Below, one piece after another: positions 1-5,525 of a stretch of DNA of 6,466 nt. The stretch comes from Planctomycetota bacterium (lineage in GTDB: Bacteria > Planctomycetota > Brocadiia > JAJRTI01): contig JAJRTI010000288.1 in NCBI GenBank assembly GCA_024278415.1, positions 1 to 6,466 of the forward strand, written 5' to 3'. Position 1 is the stretch's first letter. Every line of letters begins with the position of its first letter. The notes beneath the pieces are model-generated. The model did no database searches. It saw only the letters and a list, made by a program, of their open reading frames with translations, and was not told where the DNA came from. The position numbers and the translations under genes are program-made.

Positions 1-343
1 ATGGGGGTCTGCGCCACCAAAGGCGGCAAAGCTGTCCCCATGGTCTGCGCCAATCATGCTCTGCATCCGTGGGTCGGCTCTGCCATCCGTGGGACACCTC
101 CGACCTCTTTGGTTGCGGCCAACGGCCGCGCTAGGGGTATCCGCGGGTATCTGTGTGCCTTCCGTTGCAAAGACCGCAGGGGTCTCGTGAGCACGGGAGT
201 GCCTGCCGCACCTTCACTCTCGGACCGCGCCAAGAAGAAGGCGAGATGCTGCCCCCGCCGGAGCGCACGGCCAGGGGCATTCGTGGGAACGCGATCCCGA
301 GGCTTTGGGATCCGCTCCTGGGTTGCCGGCGCAGCCCGCCTTG
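1..343. other. Left-flank non-coding stretch with repeat remnants
   Basis: No convincing gene lies here. An open frame runs through most of it, but its translation is rich in Arg, Gly and Pro, shows no recognisable domain and looks like read-through of GC-rich repeats. Visible structure includes a near-direct repeat of ATCCGTGGG at about 65-73 and 85-93, stem-loops at 115-185 (listed separately), and a hairpin with arms GATCCC (293-298) and GGGATC (307-312). That hairpin has no T tract, so it is at best a weak terminator. I infer a repeat-filled spacer upstream of the regulator gene. Confidence 0.55.
113..185. repeat. Stem-loop repeat remnant, related to sequence at 3179-3333
   Basis: GCGGCC (115-120) and GGCCGC (124-129) form a hairpin around AAC. 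The surrounding string TTGCGGCCAACGGCCGCGC recurs at 3179-3197 with a single change in the loop (AAA). A second hairpin, AGACC (171-175) with GGTCT (181-185), is followed by TCGTG and then GCACG. This order resembles the GACAGG/CCTGTC hairpin followed by CGTGC...GCACG in the array at 3241-3530. The stretch looks like a decayed member of the same dispersed repeat family. Boundaries are approximate. Confidence 0.5.
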
Positions 344-404
344 TTGAAACGCGTTGAAAGTTTCATGCGTTTCGAAAAGTTGCTATGATCGTTTCATGCG
401 TTTC
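344..404 (+). promoter_or_regulatory. Promoter with extended -10 and twin operator-like repeats
   Basis: An extended -10, TGCTATGAT (TGn at 381-383, hexamer TATGAT at 384-389), is flanked by two identical 14-bp sites, GTTTCATGCGTTTC, at 360-373 and 391-404. Their starts are 31 bp apart, close to three helical turns. A third, inverted and one-base-longer version (TGAAACGCGTTGAAA) lies at 345-359. No good -35 sits at normal spacing, which fits an extended -10 or activator-dependent promoter. Each site consists of two TTTCA-like half-sites in direct orientation. The predicted start near 396 would transcribe the sigma-54-type regulator gene. The regulator protein binding here is unknown. Confidence 0.6.
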
Positions 405-525
405 ACGGGCGGCTCGCCATGTTGTTCGGGCCCCAAGGGGTCTCGCCGATCGGGCGTGGCTTGCAGTGTGAACCGTGTCCCCAAGCCACCCCCGAAGCCC
501 CAATGCCCTGATCGGCAGCACGACC

Positions 526-1902
526 ATGAACGATCCCGCGCCAAACGGATCCTGCTATGATCTCTTGTCCAATTGCCTGCAACGCCGGGAAAACTTGGAG
601 GCCATCTTCAACAGCATGGGCGAGGGCCTCTTCACGCTCGACATGGATCTCCGCATATCGAGTTTCAACCGCGCAGCCGAGGAGATCACCGGCTACACGC
701 GTGGCGAGGCGATCGGGCAGAAGTGCACAGAGGTGTTCCGTGGCCGTGTTTGCGAGGAGGACTGTGTGTTCAAGCAGGCGCGAGATTCGAGCAGGGGAGT
801 CGAAAACTTCGAGGAGGTGATCAACACCAAGAGCGGCCACGAGCGAATCGTGAACATCACCATCAGCCTCCTGCGAGACATGCAGGGGAATGTCACCGGC
901 CTTGTGGGTGTCATCCGGGACGTGTCTGAGCTGCGACGGCTACAGGAGGAGATGAAAAGCAGAGCCGGCTTCCAGAATATGATTGGCAAAAACCACCGGC
1001 TCCAGCGCGTGTTCGAGTTGATCAAGCAGTGCGCAGGGAGCGATGCGTCCGTGCTCGTCGAGGGAGAATCCGGCACGGGCAAAGAACTGGTTGCGCACGC
1101 CATTCACTACGAGAGCGCTCGCGCGGCCGGGCCGCTTGTGAAGGCAAACTGCTCGGCCCTCGCGGAGTCCCTTCTGGAAAGCGAGTTGTTCGGCCACGTG
1201 AAGGGCGCGTTCACGGGCGCGGCGTATGACAGGGCCGGGCGCTTCGAAGCCGCGGATGGGGGCACGATTCTTCTCGACGAGATTGGCGACATTAGCCCCC
1301 TGATCCAACTCAAGCTTCTGCGGGTCGCCCAAGAACGGGAGTTCGAACGTGTCGGGTCCACCGAGCCCATCAGGGTGGATGTGCGCATCATTTCAGCAAC
1401 CCACAGGCCACTCAAACAACTCATGGCGGAGGGCAAGTTCCGAGAGGATCTTTACTACCGCCTGCGCGTGGTGAGTATCCAACTGCCCGCTGTGCGTGAG
1501 CGCCGAGACGACATCCCTCTGCTCGTGTCTCACTTCATCGAACGCCACAACGAGAAAACCGGCCGGCAGATCAAAGGCTGCACCCGCGACGCCATGGCCG
1601 CGATGCTCGCGCACGACTGGCCCGGCAACGTCCGTGAAATCGAGAACGCAATCGAGCACGCATTCGTGGTCTGCCAAGGGGCGGAGATCACCATCTTCGA
1701 TCTGCCCCCCGAACTCCGCCAGGCGCGCGTCGAGAACTATGGCAACCTTCGCAAGATCGTGCCGGCGGACCCTGACGCCGAACGCGAAGCCATCGTGCGC
1801 GCGCTGGAAGAGTGCAACTGGAATCGCACGCAGGCCGCCGCAAAGCTCAAGATGGGCCGCACCACGCTGTGGCGCAAGATGAAAGCCTACGGGTTTGCGT
1901 GA
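526..1902 (+). CDS. Sigma-54-dependent transcriptional activator, PAS + AAA+ + Fis-type HTH
   Basis: This is a cytosolic bacterial enhancer-binding protein that uses ATP hydrolysis to open promoters held by sigma-54 RNA polymerase. With the ATG start it has 458 residues. A PAS sensor spans about 21-133, the AAA+ domain about 150-380 and a Fis-type helix-turn-helix about 426-458. Visible motifs are Walker A GESGTGKE (180-187), the sigma-54 contact loop GAFTGA (227-232), Walker B ending in D251-E252, FREDLYYRL (305-313) and WPGNVRE (365-371). All core motifs are intact, so it should be active. There is no receiver domain or membrane segment. The PAS domain carries a cysteine cluster, C67-x8-C76-x3-C80, suggesting a metal or redox signal (inference). 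An in-frame GTG at 475 would add 17 residues; neither start has a clear Shine-Dalgarno sequence, and I prefer the ATG because homology begins after it. No partner kinase or sigma-54 promoter was found in the window, so its targets are unknown. Confidence 0.93.
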   Translation: MNDPAPNGSCYDLLSNCLQRRENLEAIFNSMGEGLFTLDMDLRISSFNRAAEEITGYTRGEAIGQKCTEVFRGRVCEEDCVFKQARDSSRGVENFEEVINTKSGHERIVNITISLLRDMQGNVTGLVGVIRDVSELRRLQEEMKSRAGFQNMIGKNHRLQRVFELIKQCAGSDASVLVEGESGTGKELVAHAIHYESARAAGPLVKANCSALAESLLESELFGHVKGAFTGAAYDRAGRFEAADGGTILLDEIGDISPLIQLKLLRVAQEREFERVGSTEPIRVDVRIISATHRPLKQLMAEGKFREDLYYRLRVVSIQLPAVRERRDDIPLLVSHFIERHNEKTGRQIKGCTRDAMAAMLAHDWPGNVREIENAIEHAFVVCQGAEITIFDLPPELRQARVENYGNLRKIVPADPDAEREAIVRALEECNWNRTQAAAKLKMGRTTLWRKMKAYGFA

Positions 1903-1938
1903 GGGCCGGCCCGCGGCCGTGCCCGGTAGCAGCGTTCC

Positions 1939-1983
1939 CCAGAATGCGGACGGTAGCCGCATTCGCCAGAATGCGGGCATTCT
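1939..1983. repeat. Alternative stem-loops between convergent genes
   Basis: CCAGAATGCGG occurs twice (1939-1949 and 1966-1976), with the complementary CCGCATTC (1957-1964) between the copies, so the middle arm can pair with either side. A further small hairpin, AGAATGC (1968-1974) with GCATTCT (1977-1983), competes with the second pairing. It sits 36 nt beyond the regulator stop codon and may help end that transcript, but no T tract follows. The AGAATGCGG core also appears in the large hairpin at 5554-5586, so this is probably a fragment of the same repeat family. Confidence 0.5.
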
Positions 1984-2028
1984 GTGAATCGCTTGACGGC
2001 TGCGCCCGCATGCTGGCGCATGCGGCGA

Positions 2029-2070
2029 CGCGTTTGGCGTGTGCTCCTTGTCAGGCGCACGCCAAACGCG
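2029..2070 (-). terminator. Strong hairpin, probable terminator of the oxidoreductase gene
   Basis: A 16-bp stem (2029-2044 with 2055-2070; fifteen Watson-Crick pairs and one T-G on this strand) closes a 10-nt loop. It begins 14 nt beyond the stop codon of the minus-strand oxidoreductase gene. No U tract follows on either strand, so it is not a textbook intrinsic terminator. It may act as a bidirectional terminator or 3'-end stabiliser between the two convergent genes. Confidence 0.55.
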
Positions 2071-2084
2071 CACGGGCAGCGGCG

Positions 2085-3035
2085 CTACTCGAACATTTCC
2101 GCGACCGTGACCTCGCGGCCCTCGATGAGCGAGCGTTTGCCAGCCTCGAGCGCAGCGATCAGCTCGACCTCTTCGTCGATAGGCACGGACTCCTCGCCGT
2201 CCTTCACGAGCGCCATGAAGCGATCGAGGAGGTAGCAGTAGAGGTCCTGGAGGTTGGGCTGCACCGTGCGCCAGCCCTGCGTGCCGTACACGTTGATCTG
2301 ATACCCCGCGCGCATGTATTCCTTCTCGCCCACGATGACGATCACGTCCCGGCCGTTCTCGAAGCGCACGCGCACCATGTTGCGGCCGGGCTGGCCCACG
2401 TTCAGGCACGACACCGCGCCGCGGCCGAACACGCCGTACGCCATGGACAGCGCGTGGATGCCGTAGTAGACCAACTCGTTCCCGCACACCGTCGTGGCCA
2501 TGTGCACGTCGCCGAGGTCCTTGATTTCGTCGCGCAGCGCGACGATGTCGGGCACGAACCGGAGTGAACTGGCGGACATGAACGGCGTGCCGGTGCTCTT
2601 GGCGAAATCGGCGATTTCCTTCGCGCGCTTAGCCGTCATCGCGAGCGGCTTGTCGCAGAAGGTCGGGATGCCCTTCTTGAGCGGCGTGAAGGCGTACTGG
2701 CATTGGTCGCCGGAGCCGTCGTCGATGATGATGACCACGTCCACGCCCTCCGCGCACTCGTCCGGGTGGTCGCACACTTCCGGGATATCACACACGTCGG
2801 CGAGGCGCTCGGCCCACTCCTTGTGGGGATCCCAGATCTTAACGACGCGCGCGTCCTCGATGCGCTTGCTCGCCGCGGCGAAGGTCCATTCGTACTGGGA
2901 TTTCTTGTCCGGGTCGAAGCCGTTGAACGTGCTGGCGAACGCGGTGCCGTGGAACGAGCCGGGCGTGCGCGGCTCATTGGGGTCGCGGTAGCTGGGGCCA
3001 TACGTGGCGGCAGAGACGAGGCCGATCCGGATCAT
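2085..3035 (-). CDS. Gfo/Idh/MocA-family NAD(P)-dependent oxidoreductase
   Basis: The protein has 316 residues, slightly short for this family of sugar and polyol dehydrogenases (usually about 330-400). An N-terminal Rossmann-like domain spans about 1-150 and an alpha/beta substrate domain about 150-290. The family signature (usually EKP) appears as C127-D128-K129-P130, and the GIH of YGIHALS (H194) lies where the family's catalytic histidine is expected. D69, at the end of the second strand (KIWDP), would favour NAD over NADP. The nucleotide loop near the N-terminus (GLVSAATYGPSY) lacks the usual GxGxxG, so cofactor binding may be modified. No signal peptide is visible. The start is supported by AAGGAG (3043-3048) seven bases upstream and by a good promoter. 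The gene is monocistronic and converges on the regulator gene. The substrate cannot be predicted; sugar or cyclitol metabolism is the usual role. A functional link to the neighbouring regulator is not shown. Confidence 0.9.
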   Translation of the reverse strand: MIRIGLVSAATYGPSYRDPNEPRTPGSFHGTAFASTFNGFDPDKKSQYEWTFAAASKRIEDARVVKIWDPHKEWAERLADVCDIPEVCDHPDECAEGVDVVIIIDDGSGDQCQYAFTPLKKGIPTFCDKPLAMTAKRAKEIADFAKSTGTPFMSASSLRFVPDIVALRDEIKDLGDVHMATTVCGNELVYYGIHALSMAYGVFGRGAVSCLNVGQPGRNMVRVRFENGRDVIVIVGEKEYMRAGYQINVYGTQGWRTVQPNLQDLYCYLLDRFMALVKDGEESVPIDEEVELIAALEAGKRSLIEGREVTVAEMFE

Positions 3036-3042
3036 AGCGAAG

Positions 3043-3048
3043 CTCCTT
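3043..3048 (-). promoter_or_regulatory. Ribosome binding site of the oxidoreductase gene
   Basis: The minus strand reads AAGGAG here, followed by seven bases and the ATG at 3033-3035. It is the strongest Shine-Dalgarno match in the window and fixes the start codon of the oxidoreductase. Confidence 0.85.
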
Positions 3049-3085
3049 GGCTGGGTTGCAGTTCAGTCTCAAGAACAGGCCGCGC

Positions 3086-3114
3086 ATTGTATGGAGCCGG
3101 AGTCTGAGAGTCAA
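3086..3114 (-). promoter_or_regulatory. Sigma-70-type promoter of the oxidoreductase gene
   Basis: On the minus strand, TTGACT (3114-3109) and TACAAT (3091-3086) are separated by exactly 17 bp. Each hexamer matches consensus at five of six positions. Transcription should begin near 3079, giving a leader of about 45 nt. This housekeeping-type promoter suggests the gene does not depend on the neighbouring sigma-54 activator. Confidence 0.75.
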
Positions 3115-3178
3115 CTGGCGGCCACCATGGCTCGCGTCGTCGTTCACCCCATCGATTACGTGAACGAGCACGATCGGA

Positions 3179-3201
3179 TTGCGGCCAAAGGCCGCGCCAG
3201 G
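3179..3201. repeat. GCGGCC hairpin, second copy of the left-flank repeat
   Basis: GCGGCC (3181-3186) and GGCCGC (3190-3195) pair around AAA. The context TTGCGGCC...GGCCGCGC plus the following AGG is nearly identical to 113-135. It marks the upstream edge of the hairpin array that starts at 3241. A run of eight C follows at 3206-3213. Confidence 0.6.
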
Positions 3202-3240
3202 AGAGCCCCCCCCGGAACAGGCCACCCGCGCACCGTACAT

Positions 3241-3344
3241 AAAGCGGGCCGCGGTGTGCAGGTGTGCCGCGGCCCTTTGCGTACTCGAACTAAGACAGGT
3301 GTTACCCTGTCTCGTGCAGGTGGGACGAGCACGCAGATAGAAAG
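3241..3344. repeat. Hairpin array, copy A
   Basis: The order is AAAGC, then a 9-bp stem GGGCCGCGG (3246-3254) with CCGCGGCCC (3267-3275), then AGACAGG (3293-3299) with CCTGTCT (3306-3312), then CGTGC (3313-3317) with GCACG (3329-3333). The same three hairpins in the same order recur in copy B, 185 bp downstream. Translations in all frames are Arg/Pro-rich and unconvincing. I take this as a non-coding, diverged tandem repeat. A downstream conserved string AAGATGCAA (3362-3370) probably belongs to the unit as well. Confidence 0.65.
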
Positions 3345-3425
3345 TATAGCAGTTCGGCCAAAAGATGCAAGCAAGAAACGGCCGGGAGATTCCCTTGCCT
3401 CCTCCAGGGCCGCGTCCCGAAGACG

Positions 3426-3530
3426 AAAGCGGGCCGCTGGCGGGGGGAACGCCGCGGCCCTGTGCGTGCGCGTGGGAAGACAGGCCGAAGCCTGTCCCGT
3501 GCAGGTGGAACGCGCACGCTCCACTAGAAG
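3426..3530. repeat. Hairpin array, copy B
   Basis: This copy aligns with copy A over about 105 bp. GGGCCGC (3431-3437) pairs with GCGGCCC (3454-3460), GACAGGC (3479-3485) pairs with GCCTGTC (3490-3496) across a CGAA loop, and CGTGC (3498-3502) pairs with GCACG (3514-3518). The string GTGCAGGTGG is identical in A and B. Loop sequences differ while the stems persist, as expected if the folded form is what is maintained. AATGCAA follows at 3550-3556, in a position comparable to the tail of copy A. Confidence 0.65.
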
Positions 3531-3603
3531 TTTACCCTCCCGTTCAGAGAATGCAAACGGATCCTCGGCGAGCCCATCGCCATTGGCCGGGCACGGCAAA
3601 AGT

Positions 3604-3680
3604 CTGCCGCGGTGGACCTCTGTCAACGACGCGGCCTTCCTGGGGAATCGGCAAGATGCAAAGGAAACAGCCCCATGATG
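3604..3680. repeat. Hairpin array, probable truncated copy C
   Basis: GCCGCG (3606-3611) pairs with CGCGGC (3630-3635), in the place of the first hairpin of copies A and B. The tail AAGATGCAA followed by GGAAAC resembles AAGATGCAA...GAAAC after copy A. The GACAGG and CGTGC hairpins are missing, so the copy is shortened. Its start lies about 180 bp after copy B, continuing the A-to-B spacing of 185 bp. Relationship is less certain than for A and B. Confidence 0.4.
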
Positions 3681-3751
3681 AAGGCGTGCCCGGAGAGACG
3701 AGCCCGCGCGCCTGAGTGCGTCCGCCGTCCGGCGCAATGGTGTGAACTCAA

Positions 3752-3978
3752 GGCCGACGTCCCGTAGGGACGACTGAGAATAGCCCAGCGCTTTAGCGCT
3801 GGGAGTGGTGCCGTCCACGGCAAAAGGCCAGTCCCGTAGGGACGGCTGAACCGCGGCGAATCGCTCATCTGTGGCCGTTTTCAGCATTCAGCCGTCCCTA
3901 CGGGACTGGTGGCCTCTTAGCGATCCGCGTTCCCAGCACTGAAGTGCTGGGCTGGTCTCAATTGTCCCTACGGGACAA
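3752..3978. repeat. REP-like palindrome cluster in mirror-image arrangement
   Basis: The left unit has palindromes CGTCCCGTAGGGACG (3758-3772), CCCAGCGCTTTAGCGCTGGG (3784-3803) and GTCCCGTAGGGAC (3831-3843). The right unit, inverted, has GTCCCTACGGGAC (3893-3905), CCCAGCACTGAAGTGCTGGG (3932-3951) and TTGTCCCTACGGGACAA (3962-3978). The innermost 23 bp, 3828-3850 and 3887-3909, are perfect inverted copies 36 bp apart. The middle palindrome differs between units by a G-C to A-T change made on both arms. Paired inverted REP-like units of this kind are mobilised in other bacteria by RAYT (IS200-like) transposases; none is present here. Confidence 0.8.
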
Positions 3979-3988
3979 AAGAATCGCA

Positions 3989-4141
3989 CAACTAGTCTCT
4001 GTCGCGAAATGCGCGGGGCCCGCTTGTAGCACGCACGTCAGTGCGTTCCGTTCCGTGGTTTCCCGCATGACCGGCCAGAGACGCTCTTACGAGCGCGCTA
4101 CGAGCGCCCGTCGCGCGGCATTTCGCGACAGACACCAACTA
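3989..4141. mobile_element. MITE-like element with terminal inverted repeats and target duplication
   Basis: The element (3995-4135, 141 bp) starts with GTCTCTGTCGCGAAATGC (3995-4012) and ends with its inverted copy (4118-4135), matching at 17 of 18 positions. It is flanked immediately on both sides by CAACTA (3989-3994 and 4136-4141), consistent with a 6-bp target-site duplication. The interior holds two further hairpins, ACGCAC/GTGCGT (4031-4046) and CGCTC/GAGCG (4082-4095), and no gene. It must have been moved by a transposase encoded elsewhere. A related core lies at 6014-6107. Confidence 0.75.
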
Positions 4142-4265
4142 AGCGCCATTGCGCCGTACGGCGGATCAGTGCGCCTGCGCTCCATCGCGCCAAGCCAGAT
4201 GCGCGCTCTCGTGCGCACAGGCGCAGGCCGGGCGCGGGGGGGAAACTCCTGGCGCCACTGCGCTT
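4141..4265. repeat. Nested imperfect inverted repeat abutting the next promoter
   Basis: AAGCGCCATTGCGCC (4141-4155) and the inverse of 4251-4265 match at 12 of 15 positions. Inside, TGCGCCTG (4170-4177) and CAGGCGCA (4218-4225) are perfect inverse copies. It may be another small non-autonomous element or a decayed REP unit. Its right arm runs into the -35 hexamer at 4264. No gene is visible. Confidence 0.45.
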
Positions 4266-4293
4266 GACGGCCCCGCGTGCGGTTTGCTATTAT
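4264..4293 (+). promoter_or_regulatory. Promoter of the zinc-finger/lspA transcript
   Basis: TTGACG (4264-4269) and TATTAT (4288-4293) are 18 bp apart, and TGC (4285-4287) makes an extended -10. This is a good housekeeping-type promoter. The predicted start near 4300 leaves a leader of about 130 nt before the zinc-finger start codon. Confidence 0.75.
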
Positions 4294-4299
4294 TGTTGA

Positions 4300-4430
4300 T
4301 CTTCATGAAGGCCCACAAAGTCCCCGGATTGGCAGCCGGGCCAGGACAGCTTTTGTGGCCGCCAGCCCCTACGGTTCAACCAAGTCAGACCGGCGCGAGA
4401 CGTGGGTCGCCGGGAAAGGGAGTGTACTGC
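4300..4430 (+). promoter_or_regulatory. Structured 5' leader of the zinc-finger gene
   Basis: A long imperfect hairpin spans 4310-4360: GGCC-bulge-ACAAA (4310-4319) pairs with TTTGTGGCC (4352-4360), GTCC (4320-4323) with GGAC (4344-4347), and CCGG (4324-4327) with CCGG (4336-4339). A second hairpin, CCGGCG (4390-4395) with CGCCGG (4408-4413), ends two bases before the Shine-Dalgarno region AAAGGGAG (4415-4422). This placement could modulate ribosome access. It matches no riboswitch class I recognise. Confidence 0.45.
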
Positions 4431-4814
4431 ATGAACGGCCAGGACCTCAAGAAGTTCAAGGCCCTGTTGCTGGAGCTAAGAGCCCAGGTGGCGGGTAGCA
4501 TGAACAAGATGGAAGACCGGGCGCTCGGCAAGTCGCGCCAAAGCGCGGCCGGCGACCTGTCCAACATGCCTATCCACATGGCCGACATTGGGAGCGACAA
4601 CTTCGAACAGGAGTTTACGATCGACCTGATCCAGACCGAGGAGGCCGAGGTCCGGGAGATCGACGAGGCCCTGGCCCGCATCGAGGGCGGCACGTATGGT
4701 GAGTGCGGCAGTTGCGGCAAGCGCATCCCCAAAGAGCGGCTCAGAGTCATCCCTTACACCACCATGTGTGTGAGCTGCAAATCGAACGAAGAGGTGGCCG
4801 CGGGCGGCCGGTAG
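4431..4814 (+). CDS. DksA/TraR-family C4 zinc-finger protein
   Basis: This 127-residue cytosolic protein has an N-terminal helical, probably coiled-coil part (about 1-85) and a C-terminal zinc finger C92-x2-C95-x17-C113-x2-C116, the family signature. Relatives such as DksA enter the RNA polymerase secondary channel and alter promoter output, often together with ppGpp. E. coli DksA has about 151 residues, so this is a shorter form. The coiled-coil tip motif DxxDxA is not evident; the equivalent region reads HMADIGSDNFEQEF, so DksA-like activity cannot be assumed and I give no symbol. The ATG at 4431 is chosen because it follows AAAGGGAG by eight bases and begins the conserved helix; the frame is open further upstream, but that part is leader and promoter. 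It is separated from lspA by only 60 nt and is probably co-transcribed with it, a pairing seen in other bacteria. Confidence 0.9.
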   Translation: MNGQDLKKFKALLLELRAQVAGSMNKMEDRALGKSRQSAAGDLSNMPIHMADIGSDNFEQEFTIDLIQTEEAEVREIDEALARIEGGTYGECGSCGKRIPKERLRVIPYTTMCVSCKSNEEVAAGGR

Positions 4815-4874
4815 CCGCCAGCGGGGGCCGACAACACGACCGAAACCCACGTCCCTGGCACGCGAGGCCGCATC

Positions 4875-5408
4875 TTGATTCGGCGAGAAAGCCGGCGCAC
4901 GAACCTCATCTTCGCGGCCATCGTTGTGGCCGGGCTTGCCGTTGATCTATCGACCAAGAGCTACGTCAAGTCCCGCTGCCGCAAGACGCAGTTCCACTCC
5001 ACCTGCGTGGTCGTCATCCCAGGGTGCTTCAGTATCTCGTTCAGAGAGAACTCCGGCGGCGTCTTCGGCATTGGGCAGGGCAAGGCGGCCCTTTTCGTTG
5101 CGTTTACGGTCGTCGCGCTTGGCGTGCTCACGTGGCTGTTCCTCACCACCGACCGCTCGCAGCCGCACCTGAACATCGGACTTGCGCTCATCACCGCCGG
5201 GGCCATGGGCAACCTGTACGACCGCGTGTTCAACGCGGGGAAAGTGCGCGACTTCATCGACTGGTACATCGGCCGCTATCACTGGTACACGTTCAACATC
5301 GCGGACGCGTGCATTTGCGTCGGCGTGGGGCTGCTGATGCTGGATATCCTGCTGTCCAAGCCGCATGACTCGGACGCAGCGGAGCAGGCCGAGGAAGCGG
5401 CCAGCTAG
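4875..5408 (+). CDS. lspA: Lipoprotein signal peptidase (signal peptidase II)
   Basis: This inner-membrane aspartyl protease cleaves the signal peptide of diacylglyceryl-modified prolipoproteins. It has 177 residues, a normal length. Hydrophobic segments lie at about 11-24, 71-91, 100-112 and 145-161, as expected for four membrane spans. Conserved motifs are D24-x3-K28, RENSGGVFG (57-65), GNLYDR (112-117), DFIDW (126-130) and FNIAD (140-144). By alignment with structurally studied LspA, the catalytic pair should be D126 and D144. The start is TTG, with GAGG (4864-4867) seven bases upstream; no better ATG fits. The C-terminus is a short polar tail rich in Asp, Glu and Ala (SKPHDSDAAEQAEEAAS). 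The stop codon TAG overlaps the outer bases of a 23-bp inverted repeat that begins at 5407, so the present 3' end may have been set by an inserted element. Confidence 0.94.
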   Translation: MIRRESRRTNLIFAAIVVAGLAVDLSTKSYVKSRCRKTQFHSTCVVVIPGCFSISFRENSGGVFGIGQGKAALFVAFTVVALGVLTWLFLTTDRSQPHLNIGLALITAGAMGNLYDRVFNAGKVRDFIDWYIGRYHWYTFNIADACICVGVGLLMLDILLSKPHDSDAAEQAEEAAS

Positions 5409-5525
5409 TGTCGCGTCCCGCAAGTTCGTATGCCTATCTGAGTCGGTGGGGCTGTGCTTGGAGACCCGCGTCGTGCGATTGGCCAAACGCACTCCCACAA
5501 CGCCACAGGGGGCGCAATTGTGCGC

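Noticed and set aside
1..357. Open frame of 118 codons at the left edge
   Set aside because: The composition is Arg/Gly/Pro-rich with no domain, the frame runs through hairpin repeats, and no ribosome site can be judged at the edge.
1393..2487. Long minus-strand open frame of 364 codons
   Set aside because: It overlaps both the regulator and oxidoreductase genes in another frame, and its translation is Arg-rich and typical of GC-rich shadow frames.
3156..3887. Minus-strand open frame of 243 codons across the gene-free region
   Set aside because: Its repeated PPARDR-like peptides are translations of hairpin copies A and B, and its end is translation of the REP palindromes; no domain or ribosome site.
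3241..3978. CRISPR array
   Set aside because: Repeats are diverged, palindromic, unevenly spaced and partly inverted; there are no uniform spacers and no cas genes.
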